In this document: in pieces, positions 1-12,399 of the stretch
Position numbering within the stretch: the stretch's first letter is position 1
Layout of the letters: each line of letters opens with the position of its first letter
Assembly: GCA_029379385.1 (NCBI GenBank)
Contig: CM055611.1
Location: forward strand, 16,004,062 to 16,068,061
Length of the DNA stretch: 64,000 nucleotides
Direction of reading: 5' to 3'
Source of the DNA: Quillaja saponaria
Taxonomy: Eukaryota; Streptophyta; Magnoliopsida; Fabales; Quillajaceae
Notes under the pieces: model-generated
What the model saw: the letters and a program-made list of their open reading frames with translations, nothing else
The model's database searches: none
Told to the model about the DNA's origin: nothing
Made by a program: the position numbers and the translations under genes

Positions 1-129
1 GCTTTTGCAGTGAAGATGAAAGTGCATACAAACACAAAAGCATCGGGCATCACACTTAACAGACTTGCTAAGATGTTTGTACATTCCATTTGATTTAACT
101 AATGATAGCCATTTTGATTATGGTATTTT

Positions 130-720
130 GTATAGTGCAACGAAATTGCATGACTAAGGGGTAAGTTTCAAAGCTGTTCGAGAAAAGTGCTTGCTTGGTG
201 TAAGCTTCAAGAACCATTTCTACATATTCTGGCTCTTTAGTTTGTTAACACGCGACAAGATTGCAAAAGCTCGTCTTGAACTTCCACAATTGATTATAGA
301 TGATATAACAGAATGTAAGCTTCAAAACCTCATTGCATTGGAGCAGTGTCACTATCCAGAGCATCCATTCATCTGCAATTATGTGTCGCTGATTGATGGA
401 CTAATTGAAACTAAAGAAGAAGTGGATCTTCTTTTGGGAGAGAAAGTAATTGTTAATGGTCTGGGTAGCACTCGTGCAGTGACAGAATTAGTTAACAGTC
501 TTTGCAGAGAAATTTTTATAAGTTCAAGTTGCTACAAAAAAAAAAAAAATCAAAAAGCTCAATAAGCACTACGAGAATCGTTTCAATCTTATCATGGGAA
601 CCTTAAGAAGCGTATACTTGAAAGATCTATGGAGAGCTAGTTCAACTATAGTTGAACTTGCTGTTGTCTGGCATTCACCTTCATTAATTTTTTTCGAGCT
701 ACCCTTAAATAAGTCAGCAG
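130..720 (+). pseudogene. DUF247 (UPF0481) plant protein, C-terminal pseudogene fragment
   Basis: The translated segment matches the C-terminal half of the plant DUF247 family. It has a conserved run close to LIALEQCHYP (about 330-360), then NYVSLIDGLI, a DVDLL-like stretch and an IVNGLGS motif. After an A-tract (536-549) a shifted frame carries the family tail, with a LWRASSTI motif and a hydrophobic segment normally ending in a membrane helix. Upstream (about 136-190) the frame reads ATKLHD, a stop, then GVSFKAV, matching the usual 'ATELHEAGVKF' region. There is thus one nonsense codon and one frameshift at the A-tract. The N-terminal two thirds (usually ~300 residues) are missing here and may lie left of the window. 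DUF247 proteins are plant-specific, often tandemly clustered, with mostly unknown function; some act in grass self-incompatibility. Family call is good; it is clearly non-functional as read. Confidence 0.8.
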
Positions 721-2489
721 CTTGCATGTCTTAATTACTTTAAAGTTGGTACTTGCAGTGTACGTACGTTTGTGTATTGGATTGTATTATATTAATATGG
801 GTGTGTTGTTTAGCTTAGCTTATGAACTTTTTATGTTCATTTGGTTTGTTCTATGATAATAGATAATGTAGTAAAGTTGTTTCTCTGAAATAAATAATTA
901 ATGTTGTTACATAAATCTTGATTCTTAAGTTCTTTAATGATACTATTTGGTACCCTCATGTCATGTTAAGCCGGAACGCAAATCAATTTAGTTTTAAATT
1001 AATCCTACTAGTTGAGGTGATTACATTCAATCTCAAAATTAATGTTTTTGCATCTGGCCAGTTTTACATGTAACTTATATTACAATTCTATAATAGTAAG
1101 GTAGTGAGTGGTTTAGACTACGTATACTTAAACTAATTCATCAATTTTGTTTGGTCAAAGGATTCACACTAGAATTATGAAATTCATGTGAATTTTACTC
1201 CCAAAAAGTCAAAAAAGAACATATCTCATTGATCATAAGACCAATTAATAACTTAAAAGAGTTAAAAAAAAGAAAAAAAGATTAATAAGTGCTCCCATAA
1301 CTTTACAAGACAAATGATTCATATTTTAAAAATTTTCTTTCCGAAATAATTTATAACACTTTAAATTGAATTATTATTTTATCACTTTAACCCTTATAGT
1401 TTTTATTATTTAGGTTTAAAATAGTTACTAAGTATAAAAACATTCAAAAAAAAGAAGGTAACTAAATTCAAAAAAATAATAAATTATGATATATTAATGA
1501 AAAAATAAAAAATTCTTAAAAGTAATAAGATGTTCTCATCCTATTCCATTTTTCTCCCTTTTTTTTTAATAAAAAAATTAGTATTTTCAAGAGTAGATTT
1601 ATTACTTATTTATTATTTAGAAGTGCTTCAAGTATGTTTTAAATTTATATTACATTTTTAGAGTCCATATCTTTTAAGAAAATATATATACACAAGATTA
1701 TTTATTTTATATTTATATTGAAGTTTATTTTCTTTTAAATTTCACTATAAGGAATTATCATATCTGCATTGTACTTAAAAAAAGAAAAGAAAGCAAACAC
1801 ATGTAGTGACTATCAGCATCCTTGTTTTGCAATACAAACTCAAATAATCCTAAAATAATTATTTTGGTGTCATATTTCACGAATGTATTGCATCTGCATT
1901 TTTCAATTCAACATCGACGCAATTATCTAATATTAAAATTTTTGTGAACTTGTCTATATCTGTATTTTACTTCTTTGCGTCTACAAAATACGTATTTGCA
2001 GACGCATATAGTATAACAATATTTTTTATAAATATATTTGAATATGCGGCTTTCACTTGTCTATATTGCGTTTGCCCACGCATATACTTTTCCAGTTAAA
2101 TTTCTAACCCATGACTTTTCTATCACTATTTCTTTCTCCATTTCTGAAAATGGGCCATGCACCTCCCCCTCCCTACTCCCTTTTCGTCTAGGCTCACCGC
2201 CGTTGTACCGTGCCACCGTTAAGGAAGACCGCATCTGAATCTCCATAACATCAAACCAAAAACTCCAAAACCCGATCAAATTCCAAATTTAAACTTGGTG
2301 TTTGAGAAGAAAAATTGTTCACCACCACTCTGAATGGCGGATATCCTTCACGCTACAGCAAAGGAGACAACCCCCAGATCCGATGAGTTCATCTCCATCG
2401 TTTTTAGTCCAAATTCCTCTGATTTCTGTTGAACTGATGAGTTCTCTTTTCCTTTCATCTTTACTTCATGTTTTGGAATAGTTCAAAAA
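721..2489. other. AT-rich intergenic stretch
   Basis: I see no coding region, RNA gene or recognisable element here. It is mostly A/T-rich low-complexity DNA. A slightly GC-richer patch at about 2,140-2,420 resembles an untranslated leader or promoter scrap, but no reading frame supports a gene. Confidence 0.5.
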
Positions 2490-3590
2490 TCTAAGGATGT
2501 TAGCTAATGGCTCAATGGTGGTACTATTCCACTCACCACTCCTTTATCAATCATGACACCATACCAGGCAATGTTTGGTCTGGAGCCTCCATCACACATT
2601 CCATATGTCAGAAAAGATTCTAGTAATGACATGGTGGATAGATCTCTAACAAATAAAGAGACTATGATACAATTACTCAAACAACATTTGAGGAAGGCAC
2701 AAGGAAGAATGAACATTCAATCTGATTAGCATAGAACATAAAGAGAATTTGAAATAGGGAGAGTGGGTTTATCTTAAAATTAAGACCCTACAGACAAAGA
2801 TCAGTCTCTACTGTCAATGTCCACAAGCTTTCTGCAAAGTATTATGGACCATTCCAAATAACTAAAATGGTTGGTAAGGTAGCATATAAGTTTCCGTTAC
2901 CTCAGGATGCTAGAATACATAATGTATTCCATGTATCCTTGCTCAAGAAACAGCATGGGGCATTATGAGGTATACTAGCAATTACCAAGCTTCAATGAAG
3001 AAGGGCCGAGTAACTCTTGAAGCCTCAAGCTATACTAAGCAGGAGGATGATCAGATAAGCCAATAGGCCAGTAGCTCAAGTATTGGTACAATGGGTCCAA
3101 TACTAGGTAGAGACGAATGCACTTGGGAAGATTACAATGCATTGAAGGCAAAGTATCCCTAACTGGAATCCTTGTGGACAAGGATCTTTTGAAGAAAAGG
3201 GTATTGATATGGGTGGATCTTCTTATGGGCTTCGGGTTAAGACAATAGACCTTCAAGCCACATTCCTTACTAGCCTTATATCGCAGTGTTTTATGAATCC
3301 TACACTAGCAGAATAAGTGTACACCTGTTTAACAGTTAGGAAGGTTGTTAGTCTGTTGTAAATGTCAAAAGTTAGCTAGTTGACTGTTAAAATACTGTTA
3401 GGCTGTTAGGGTCCAGTGACAGATATTAAATAGATTTGCAATGTAAGAGTTGGGAAGGATTTTGTGAATGAATTGGCTTTAAGCCTTGTTCTCTTCTCTC
3501 TCTGCAATTCTTTCTTTTCTCTCTCTCTCAAACTTCTCAAGATTTGGTGTCCATTCTTGGAACTGGGTTTTGCCTTAACATCCTACCCTT
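2490..3590 (+). mobile_element. Ty3/gypsy retrotransposon, 3' remnant (integrase C-terminus and probable 3' LTR)
   Basis: Frames across 2,500-2,600 read like the end of a gypsy integrase core (a WWYYSTHHSSI-like segment, then MTPYQAMFG and PP). About 2,820-2,960 reads LSAKYYGPFQI, VGKVAYKF, LP, and HNVFHVSLLKK, the conserved integrase tail found in chromovirus-type polyproteins. About 3,075-3,260 continues with VLVQW, TWED and a NWNPCGQGSFEE-like tail. Stops and frameshifts interrupt throughout. The following 3,300-3,590, with a pyrimidine-rich tract at 3,490-3,540, is plausibly a degraded 3' LTR. I found no matching 5' LTR, gag or reverse transcriptase in the window, so the element is a truncated relic. 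Confidence 0.72.
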
Positions 3591-3986
3591 TTTAACATGA
3601 TCAACTGCGTAAAACAAGAAAGTCTTGTTTGGAATACTCATTCAATTGATAATTAGTATTGCAACTTCCTGGTCAGAAGTCCAAGAACACGTGGCATTTA
3701 TGTTTGCAATTAACACCACAATCATTAACAAGAGGAAAAACTTACTTAGACTCTTGGGGTAAACCAATTAAATAATGCCACGTGAATAAAAAAAATGATA
3801 CCTCATTCTAATGAACATAAACTAATTTGACTCAACCTCACTAACTCATCCACATATCGGAAAATCAGAAGGCACTTACTTTTCACATAACTGTGCATTT
3901 GACTTTGTTTTTTCTACTTCAAGTTTTTTTCAAAATCCAATTTTGCTTATTCATGAGCACAACATCAAAGAAAAGTTAGTGGATCT

Positions 3987-4503
3987 TGTTAACATCGGAA
4001 AAATGTCCAATGACAACACACCATGCGGCATATTATGCAACGTGTACATAACATACAAATATGAATCGTCTTAAACAAATATGTTCCTAAGTGAATATGG
4101 TGAACGTTATGACCATTCAAACCATAATCACCTGTAAATAGGAAAATAACAACAGCCTAAATGAATAGTCATTCTACAGCTATATATAGGGATCCAATTT
4201 GAGCAAGCAAATGCAAGAACTTTTTCTTTTTTACTTATTCTTTATATCATTGAGTAATTTCTAACTTAAACTTTGGAAGATTTCGGGGATGACCCAGACC
4301 TCTAACTTCTATTTTTTTTTTTTTAGGAACCTTAGCTCATCTTAGCTCACAGGGCTCTCCCAACTCGCCCCACAGATATTCCTAGCTCAACCTCAAAATA
4401 GGTTCAGCTTGCTTATATTTTACTCCAACTCAATTAGGTTTGAGTTCTCCTTGAATCCTCCATCAAAACCCTAAAAAAAGATTCGTACACCTTTGATCTA
4501 ATA
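3987..4503 (+). repeat. 5' LTR of the Tat-lineage element
   Basis: It begins TGTTAACATCGG and matches 10,040-10,564 along most of its length, including a conserved TATATATAGGGATCC box (about 4,181-4,195) that may hold the TATA element. It ends ..GATCTAATA, where the 3' copy has ..GGTTTAACC. Both copies have poly-T/poly-A indels. Confidence 0.85.
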
Positions 4504-4521
4504 TTGACATAGTCTATGGGA
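4504..4521 (+). other. Primer-binding site of the Tat-lineage element
   Basis: TTGACATAGTCTATGGGA follows the 5' LTR directly. It is a mutated form of the TTGGCGCCGTCTGTGGGA-type site common in plant Tat elements. Changes at the CpG-containing GGCGCCG positions fit cytosine deamination. Confidence 0.7.
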
Positions 4522-4563
4522 AAAGTAAAACTATTTTGTTCATTCTCTAAATTATAATACATT

Positions 4564-5900
4564 ATGGCAGAACATCAAATTGAGGATAACACACCAATTG
4601 TGCTCAGAACCGCAGCCCCACCACAAATCCCACTTATGCCCATCAACAATGATACACCTGTCACACAACAACAATTCCAAACACTAGTTACACAGCAGTC
4701 TAAGCTTTATCCAACAAAACAAATGCAGCTCCTCCAAATAATCAAAAACTACTTGGAAACAGAGAATGTCAAGAAGACAGTGATGATAATGAAACCTAAA
4801 GGACTCGAAATACTTTCCAAATTGTCCCTCCATAGCCAGGTAAGGAGGATTGAATTCAAATTTGGTCAGAAGGGCATCCTAGACCATTATAGAAGGACCA
4901 GCTCGTTACCCCTTCACGGAAGACATAATCTTTTTCTAAGTACCAAAAAGCTTGAAGATCCCAACATCAGATCAATATAATGGGTAGTTTGACCCCGATG
5001 ATTTTGTCACAGGTTTTGAGTCACTAATGTTGTTACATGGTGTTCCAGATTAGGTGATGTGTTAAGCATTCGTAGCAGCACTCAAGGAAAAAAGCCAGGT
5101 TATGGTTTTACTCACCTCCCCCAAAATTCTATACAAATTTTTGACGAACTCATTTTGGCTTTCCAAAGGCATTTTATACAAACTGAAGCAGAAGAAAGAT
5201 GCAAAGAACTTGTTAGGCATCAAACAAGAAGATAACGAATTATTGACAGAATTCATAGCTCGCTCCAATAATGGAGTCCTTGAGGTCAGAGATGCAAGCC
5301 CATAGATTATTATCATTATACTAAAAGCAAACCTGAGAAAATCCCATTTTCACTATAACATAAACAAGTCAACACCATTCACTTTAGAAGAACTCATAAA
5401 AGGGTAGAAGAATTTATCAATGTAGAAAAAGTAGAACGAGCCAGAATGGCCACCTATAATCCAAATATATGACAAATCCCTTCACAAGAAGGACCTCGTC
5501 AACTAGAGGAAATAATGAGTACTCCAAGGAAGAAAGATCAAAAACCGAACATTGGCGACGTTCCCCACCTTATCGATTCCTCAGTTACCAACCTTTAAAC
5601 AAACCACCTTTTGAGATACTTTTGGTTGAATAACATAAGGATTTTTTTCAAATGCCACCAAAACAAAGAGCAAATCCAAGGAGTTTAGATCAGAGCAGGC
5701 ATTGTAATTTCTATAGTGGGCCTGGACATAACATAGATGAATGTTGGCAACTAAAAGATCAAATCGAAGAATTGATCTAGCAGGGATACTTATGAAATTG
5801 TGTAGCCAAAGGTAATCTGAGTGGGGAAAGTATGATATGAACAAATGCAAGGGTGAACAACCTAGAAGAGACAATTTCAGGGCAATTTCTTGAGAAAGAT
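4564..5900 (+). pseudogene. gag of the Tat-lineage element (broken)
   Basis: The first open stretch starts MAEHQIEDNT at 4,564 and runs 138 codons. Gag continues in other frames. At about 5,060-5,300 a segment reads FVAALKEKSQ, then KKDAKNLLGIKQ and ELLTEFIARSN, the retrotransposon gag core. At about 5,690-5,800 a zinc-knuckle-like region reads CNFYSGPGHNIDECWQLKDQ, followed by IEELI, typical of Tat gag. At least four frame changes or stops break it. Its normal role would be particle formation and RNA packaging. Confidence 0.75.
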
Positions 5901-6089
5901 ATAAAATAACCTATAGGTATTATATATACTATCACAAGTTATTTTTTATTTTTTATTTTTCCTTCTGGAGGACCATATTCATTTGAATAGAAATGATATT
6001 CTAAATGACCATTAATTATTAATGAGGTGAGTGAGACTAAAGATGATTGCCATAACAGGAACAATATCATTTTCATGATGACTTGTTGA

Positions 6090-9000
6090 GAGTAGAAGCA
6101 CCATATAGTGATGCTATCATAATCAATATAAATATAGCCAATTTTCAGTTAATTGAGTGTTAATTGACAATGGGAGTTCAGCATATATCATGTACCATAA
6201 TTGTTTTGAGCAAATGGAAATAGCACCAAAAAGACTTTGACTTTTCTTAGAGCTCTAGTCGGTCTTAAGGGTAAGCAGATTCTAGTAGAGGGGACAATTG
6301 AGCTTCTAGTGATGTTAGAGGACAAGAATCATAAAAAGAATATGATGATAATATTCTGTGTAGTTAAAGCCGGATCTGCCTAAAACGTCATCTTGGGAAG
6401 ACTGTTTCCTAATTCAGCTAAGGCAATCTTTCATCTTGGCATGTTTGCCTAAAATTTTTGAGCCTGGAATGGCATATTTAGAGGAAACCAAAAAGTAGCA
6501 TGCCTATGCTATGTTGGATGCATGAAGAACCAAAGTTCTAAGTTTTGATAATAAATGATTCGAGGGACCCTAGACTAAGAGAAGAAAGGCAGAACTAGAA
6601 ATACGAAAACTCAGTTGGCAAGACAGAACCAGTTCCACTTTTTAAGGATGACAAACAAAAAATAGTTCTCCTCAGCATAGATATGAGCTCAGACACCTAG
6701 GACTGAGCTCACATAAATCCTAGAAAATAACAGAGATGTGTTTCATGGAGAGCAGCTAGACATGTCGAGCATTAGTTCTTTAGTAATAGGTCATAAATTA
6801 AGTACAAACCCATATGTGAAACTTGTATGACAAAAGAAATGACACCTTGCCCCAGAATACCAAAAGGCTATCGACGTGGAGGTAGACAAGTTGTTGGCTG
6901 CTAGATTTATCAAGGAAGTTAATTACCCTAACGGGCTATCAAATGTGGTCATGGTTAAGAATTCAAATGGAAAGTAGCGGATGTGAGTTGATTTTATCAA
7001 TCTAAAGAAAGCCTGCCCAAAAGGATAGTAATCTACTTCCCTGTATCAATAGACTAGTTGATAGTGCCACGTGTAATGAACTTATGAGCTTTATGTAAAG
7101 AGGTACCTACTGTTACAAGGTAGACTAAAAGAAGACCTCGGGTTATAACTTGATTAGTTGATAGTGCATACTCAGTTTACAAGGTAGACTAGGAGAAAAC
7201 TAGTTGACAATGCCACGGGTAATTGGTAGATTAGTTGACAGTGCATACTCAAGGTTATAACCAGATTCTCATGGTGGAGGAAGACCAGGATAAGACCTAG
7301 TTCATCACAAAGAGGGGTACCTACTATTACGAGGTCATGCCTTTTGGTTTGAAGAATGTAGGGGCCACTTATAAATGTTTGGTAAACAAAGTATTCAAAT
7401 CATAGATCGATAAAACAACGGAGGTATATGTTGATACTTGATAACATGCTGGTAAAAAGTAAAACAATCTAGGAACATGTCAAATATCCTAGAAAAGGTC
7501 TTCTCAGTTTTACAAAAATATGAAATGAAACTCAACCTAACCAAATGCACCTTTGGGGTCTCAGTAGGTAAATTCCTAGGGTTTTAAGTGCACAGCAAGA
7601 GGGATCAAGGCCAATCCAAAAAAAATTAGAGTAGTTTTAGACATGCAAAGCCCAAAAAAGGTAAAAGATGTACAATGATTAATAGGGCATGTGACAACCT
7701 TCGTGTGATTCATGTTAACATCAGTAGAACCGCTATTTTTTATTCTTCAAAACACTCACCAGGGAATTCGAATGGACAAAGTAGTGTGAACAATCATTTG
7801 TAGAACTTAAAAAATATCTGACCACAGTCCCATTTCTACGGCGGACCTAAGCTAGACAATACCTTAATCCTATATTTAAGAGTCTCTGCTAGTCACAACC
7901 AGTTTAGTCCTGATAAGAGAAGAAAATAGTAGACAACAACCAGTCTATTACATCAGCAAGCTATTCAAAGAAGCTATTCCAACATAGAAAAAGTAGCGTT
8001 TGCTGTCCTTATTTCAGCTTAGAAGCTTCGAGCATATTTCTAGCCTTATACTGTTGAAGTCTGAACCAACTAACCTCTGCGAAAAGCCCTTCATAAGCCT
8101 GACACTTCGGGACAAATGATTAGCAAGCTCTGTGAATTTGGCATCAGGTATGTGCCTGAATGACAATCAAAGCACAAGCCTTAGTTAATTTCATAGTGGA
8201 ATTCACAACTAAAGAAGAAAAAGGGCACCTCATAACCCTAGCTGTTGACTGATGCAATAGACATTTGAAAACTTTATGTGGATGATTCAGCCAGTAAGAA
8301 TGACTCTGGTGCAGGGATGATTCTTGAAGGACTAGAAGGTTTCTTAATTCAATGTTCATTATGTTTTCCAGTTTAACGCTCTAACAATGATGCTGAGTAT
8401 AAGGCCCTAATCTCAGGGATGAAATTAGCACATGCGGTAAAACATCCTAGCATATGCAAATATTCAATGATTCAAAACTTATGGTTTTTCAAATAATAAG
8501 GGAGTATGACACCAAAGAACTCACCATGGAAAACTACCTTCAGAAAGTTCTAGAATTGTAGAAAAATTTTGCCAGCATATCCATCCTACTCATACCAAGA
8601 TCAGAAAACACCAGAGGAGACACAGTATCCAAAATGCATGAAAAAGGCAGCTTAGCATATTCGATGATGTCTTTATAGAAACAATAGATTACGCCAACTA
8701 TGTCGAAGATCGAACAATCTACAATACAATGATAGATAATTGTTCGTTCACTTCTATATTTCAATATTTAGGACACTAGAATACTTCCTGAGGATGTAAA
8801 CCAGTTAAGAGTTATAAGGAGAAAGGTAGCTCGGTATTCTATCATAGACTGCTAATTATATCGAAAAGCTAATGTTCTTCCTTACTTAAAATACCTCAGC
8901 CAAGAGGAAGTAGTATTATGTGCTTGCAGAAGTTCATCTGGAAACATGCGGATCACATATAGGTTTAAAAGCCTTAGCCCACAAGATCTTGAGAGTAAGA

Positions 9001-9420
9001 TATTATTGGCCCAACGCTGCACTAAGATTCTCAGCATGGTTCAGAAGTGCGATAACTATCAATGAGCAGCTCGAATACTGAAACAACCACTGACCTCTTT
9101 GATAAATTATTCTCCATCAGGGCCTTTTGCAATTTTTGGAATGGGACATTCTTGGGCAGTTCCTTATGACATGAACCGGAAAAGTACCAAAATTCATCAT
9201 TATGATAATTGACTATTTCACAAAATGGATTGAAATAGGAGTACACAAAGCCATAACTGCAAAGGTAGCTAAGAAATTCATTTGGTCTAATATTGTATGC
9301 GGATATGGAATCCCCTATTATAAGCTTATTAAAGAATTTTGTAAAGAACTCTAACATTGAGATTATTTGTCTCCGTACAACAACATTATTTGTCTCAGGA
9401 GTAAAATACACATCATCCAC
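6090..9420 (+). pseudogene. pol of the Tat-lineage element: protease, RT, RNase H, integrase (broken)
   Basis: Protease: DNGSSA at about 6,169-6,186, then ILGRLFLNSAKAI at about 6,390-6,430. Reverse transcriptase: YQKAIDVEVDKLLAARFIKE at about 6,861, RMCVDFINLKKACPK at about 6,979, GTYYYEVMPFGLKN at about 7,314-7,360, and the catalytic region decayed to VDTC/DNMLVKSKT near 7,430. Connection: FEWTK and a FVELKKYL segment near 7,770-7,820. RNase H: LYVDDSASKNDSGAGMI at about 8,272, then NNDAEYKALISGMKLA at about 8,385. Integrase: an HIGLKALAHKILR region near 8,955 with YYWPNA, and a DYFTKWIE-like D segment near 9,207. Stops and shifts occur every few hundred bases. The RT segment also carries local reduplications (7,048-7,260). 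Confidence 0.82.
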
Positions 9421-9429
9421 CTAGAACTC

Positions 9430-9788
9430 TTTCCCTGATTTAGAGAAAAAAATGAACACCCAAACTCAGCATTATTGTCAATATCGGATTCAAAATCCTC
9501 ACTAAATTTGGAATTCACCTCCCTGCTATAATTTTCCACTCTAGAGGAATTTTCATAATGCCTATAATTATGAACTACCTCCCAAGATGATTCAGAAGAT
9601 GAAATTGTCGAAGATGAAGGCTTGTCCAAATAATCCCTAAATTCCAAGATTCTCAAAATCATATTCCCTAAAGCACATATCATATTAAATAAATAAATTC
9701 GAATATAATATAGAGGTGTGGAACTCGTACCTATGAACAAAATATTTTTGCCGGAAGAAGATAAGTAAGAGAACCAAAGGCCCAGCAC
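9430..9788 (-). pseudogene. Unidentified antisense coding-like segment inside the Tat element
   Basis: On the minus strand an ORF begins MLGLWFSYLSSSGKN at 9,788 and reads to about 9,430 without a stop. Its second half is serine/acid-rich (KPSSSTISSSESSWEVV, then EDFESDIDNNAEFG) and looks like ordinary protein rather than AT-biased noise. A 63-bp AT-rich stretch (9,668-9,730) has a GT start and AG end on the minus strand, and removing it keeps the frame. The ORF continues antisense into integrase, which is clearly the other strand's gene, so the real segment probably stops near 9,430. It lies between integrase and the 3' LTR, where Tat/Ogre relatives often carry extra DNA. I do not recognise the product. 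It may be a captured host gene fragment or chance. Confidence 0.35.
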
Positions 9789-10039
9789 GGACTCTTACTC
9801 TTTAAACTTGAATTTGGTAGAGCTCTACTATAAATTTTAACAGAAGTGAAGACCCAAGGTCCTCATACCCTCATCTTATAGGCATTGAAGTGCTGACCTC
9901 ATAAGACGCACCTTATGAAAAGTTGCCACGCATTTCAAACCAACAAGACCTGACCTGGGAGCCATTTCTTGCCCAAGGGAGAAAAGAAAAAAAAAAGGTT
10001 TAAGTCTGTAAGCACACGTATTGGTTTTTTGGGAATAAG

Positions 10040-10564
10040 TGTCAACATAAGGAAAGAATCTGTCCAATGGAAAAATGCCACGTGGCATATTATGCTGCTC
10101 GTACATATCTAACAAAAAGTATGAATCGTCCTAAATAAATATGATTCTAAATGAATGTGGTGAACGTTGTGACCATTCACACTATAATCACCATAAATGA
10201 AAAAATCATAATGGCCTAAATGAATAGATGTTCTATAGCTATATATAGGGATCCAAATTGAGCAGGTAGACACAAGAACCTTTTTTTTTTTTTTTTTTAC
10301 TAATTCCTTATATCATTGAGTGAGCTCTAACTTAAACTTTGAAGGATTTCATGGACGACCTCGACCTTTGACTTTATTTATTTTTCAGGAGCATCAGCTC
10401 ATCTCAACTCATAGGGCTTTGTAGCTCACCTCATAGTTATTCCTAGCTCAACCTCAAAATACCTTCAGTTCACCTATATTTACTCTTGCCTCAGTCAGGT
10501 GTGAGTTCTTCCTAAATCCTTCATTAAAACCCTAAAAATGATCCAGACACCTCAAGGTTTAACC
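10040..10564 (+). repeat. 3' LTR of the Tat-lineage element
   Basis: It begins TGTCAACATAAGG and parallels the 5' LTR, sharing the TATATATAGGGATCC box at about 10,241-10,255. It ends just before GATCT at 10,565-10,569. A purine run at 9,980-9,999 lies about 40 bp upstream and may be a displaced polypurine tract; no clean tract abuts the LTR. Confidence 0.85.
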
Positions 10565-10955
10565 GATCTTAGGATATTTATAGGAAGCTACAATGGAGAT
10601 TTGTTGTATGAATGGGAAATGTATGATGAGAAAGGTTCATTCTTTTATAACCTTTAATGCTTATTTGAACAGATGACCAGTGTATAGAATGAAAGCTGTT
10701 TGGAATAGATGCTCGAGTATGGAATGAAAGTTGTTTCATTATTCCTTTCCATGGAGATTGATTCCATCAAAAGGTATAAAATGAGTGTATATAAGAACTG
10801 ACTCAATATGAATTTGACAATCATTAATTGATCTAGACAATATGAGTTTAATGGATATGCACAAAGCAGAGAGAAGGGACAATCTGGGAGAGAGAGAATG
10901 TGGCAGAGTGATTGCCGAAGGATGGGATAATAGTGAGGCTGATTTAATTTACTTA

Positions 10956-10980
10956 GAAGGTGTTTGTTTCAAGTCATAGA
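10956..10980 (+). repeat. Left terminal inverted repeat of the Harbinger element
   Basis: About 12 of the first 16 bases pair with the reverse complement of the right end; the core TTTGTTTC is identical. TTA precedes it. Confidence 0.75.
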
Positions 10981-10999
10981 AATACTCTTGTAGCATATA

Positions 11000-12399
11000 T
11001 TGCATAGGTAACATAATTCCAGATAAATATTTCCCAAATAAAAACATTGTCTGTGTTTGGTAATGTCATTTTTTATCTAGGAGATAAAAATAGTTTCTAA
11101 TTCCCATGTGTGGTTAAAAAAATATATTCCCTAAAAAAATAAACATTTGACATAAATATCACTAGATGAAATTAAATGATGCATACAATCATATATTAAA
11201 TAATACTTAAACGGATATCCTATACCTATATAAATCAAATGTTTCATACAATTCTGTTAAGGAGAAAATATAAACTATAAATATATATAATTCTAGCGAA
11301 TGTTTTTTTAAAAACAAGATAGTTTTCAAGGACTATAACCTATTACAAAGCTATCTTAGAAATAACACAAGAATTCATCAAAAAGGTGTTCATACAATTT
11401 TTATAAACAATTATAACCTCAAAATTAGTGAACCAAAGTATTTTCAATTCGGAAACACCTTAGAATGTGAATATTTTTTGGATTTTAAATTGAGCAACTT
11501 CCGCAAGTCACAAGATAAACTAATTACCTCTTTCAGCATAAGAAGACATTATGTCCATTTAGAAATTTCAAAACTAACTTTAGCTTTTCAACAAGCTTTC
11601 ACAGTTTAATTCTTATTTCTAATTGAGAATTCAAACTTCAAATAAAAGAACTAGTTTTTAAACTAAGAACTAATTTTTCAAGTGCATATTAGATTTGTCT
11701 ATTTCCCCCTGACAAAATATTTTTATGCCAACTAATTATTCAAACAAAGAACTAGTTTTTCAAGTGCACATTCTTATACTAAATCAATCCATATTAATAG
11801 AACCATATTTAGTATATTCTATTAATAGAAACTACAAATCTTATGCTACCAATAGAAACACTTATCCAACATAGTTTGTCCAAACATATGCTACCACAAA
11901 CTAGTTTGTCCAACCATATACAGCATATCAAAAAAACTACCACAAACTAGTTTGTCCAACCATAAATCATATGTTACTGATAGAAACCCTGTCCAACATA
12001 TCAGATACATCACATGTCCATAATATCATATGCAAATATGCTACAAATAGAAAATCACAATCATACTACTGGTTATTTTTTAAAACAGCATACCATTATA
12101 AAGTACTAGTTGTTCATCAATATTTATATAACTACCTCTTTAAAGGACTAAACCCCTATGTAGGCCAAAATATAAAATTAATATATTGTTCCTATCAGTT
12201 AGTACTACCCTAATAAGAAGTTACCATAAATTTTCTAATAGTTTCTCACCAAATGTCATTTAAAACTTCAAAAAATATAATAGTTTTAAAGACACTTGAA
12301 GGTTAGCTTCATAATTTTCTCATCTGCATCACTCAATCCCCAACAAACTCTTTAGGTACAATGCCTTTTGGTCATCTGGAAGAGAGAAGAAGAAGTTTT
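11000..12399. other. Harbinger internal non-coding DNA, left side
   Basis: AT-rich sequence between the left end and the 3' side of ORF1. A phrase like CAAACTAGTTTGTCCAACCATA recurs three times around 11,870-11,965, a short local repeat. No convincing coding content. Confidence 0.5.

Larger units (their letters stand above)
3987..10564 (+). mobile_element. Degenerate Ty3/gypsy retrotransposon, Tat lineage, with both LTRs
   Basis: Two related ~520-bp direct repeats (3,987-4,503 and 10,040-10,564) flank remnants of gag, protease, reverse transcriptase, RNase H and integrase in the normal gypsy order. The 5-bp sequence GATCT lies immediately outside both ends (3,982-3,986 and 10,565-10,569), a perfect target-site duplication. 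The primer-binding site follows the 5' LTR directly. The LTRs start TGTYAACA and end in a decayed CA. Many stops, indels and LTR differences show an old, inactive copy. The CCHC spacing, the polymerase/RNase H phrases and the extended 3' non-coding region fit the Tat/Retand group better than chromoviruses; lineage is inferred from remembered motifs only. Confidence 0.88.

Noticed and set aside
9031..9420. 129-codon minus-strand ORF
   Set aside because: Antisense to recognisable integrase text on the plus strand.
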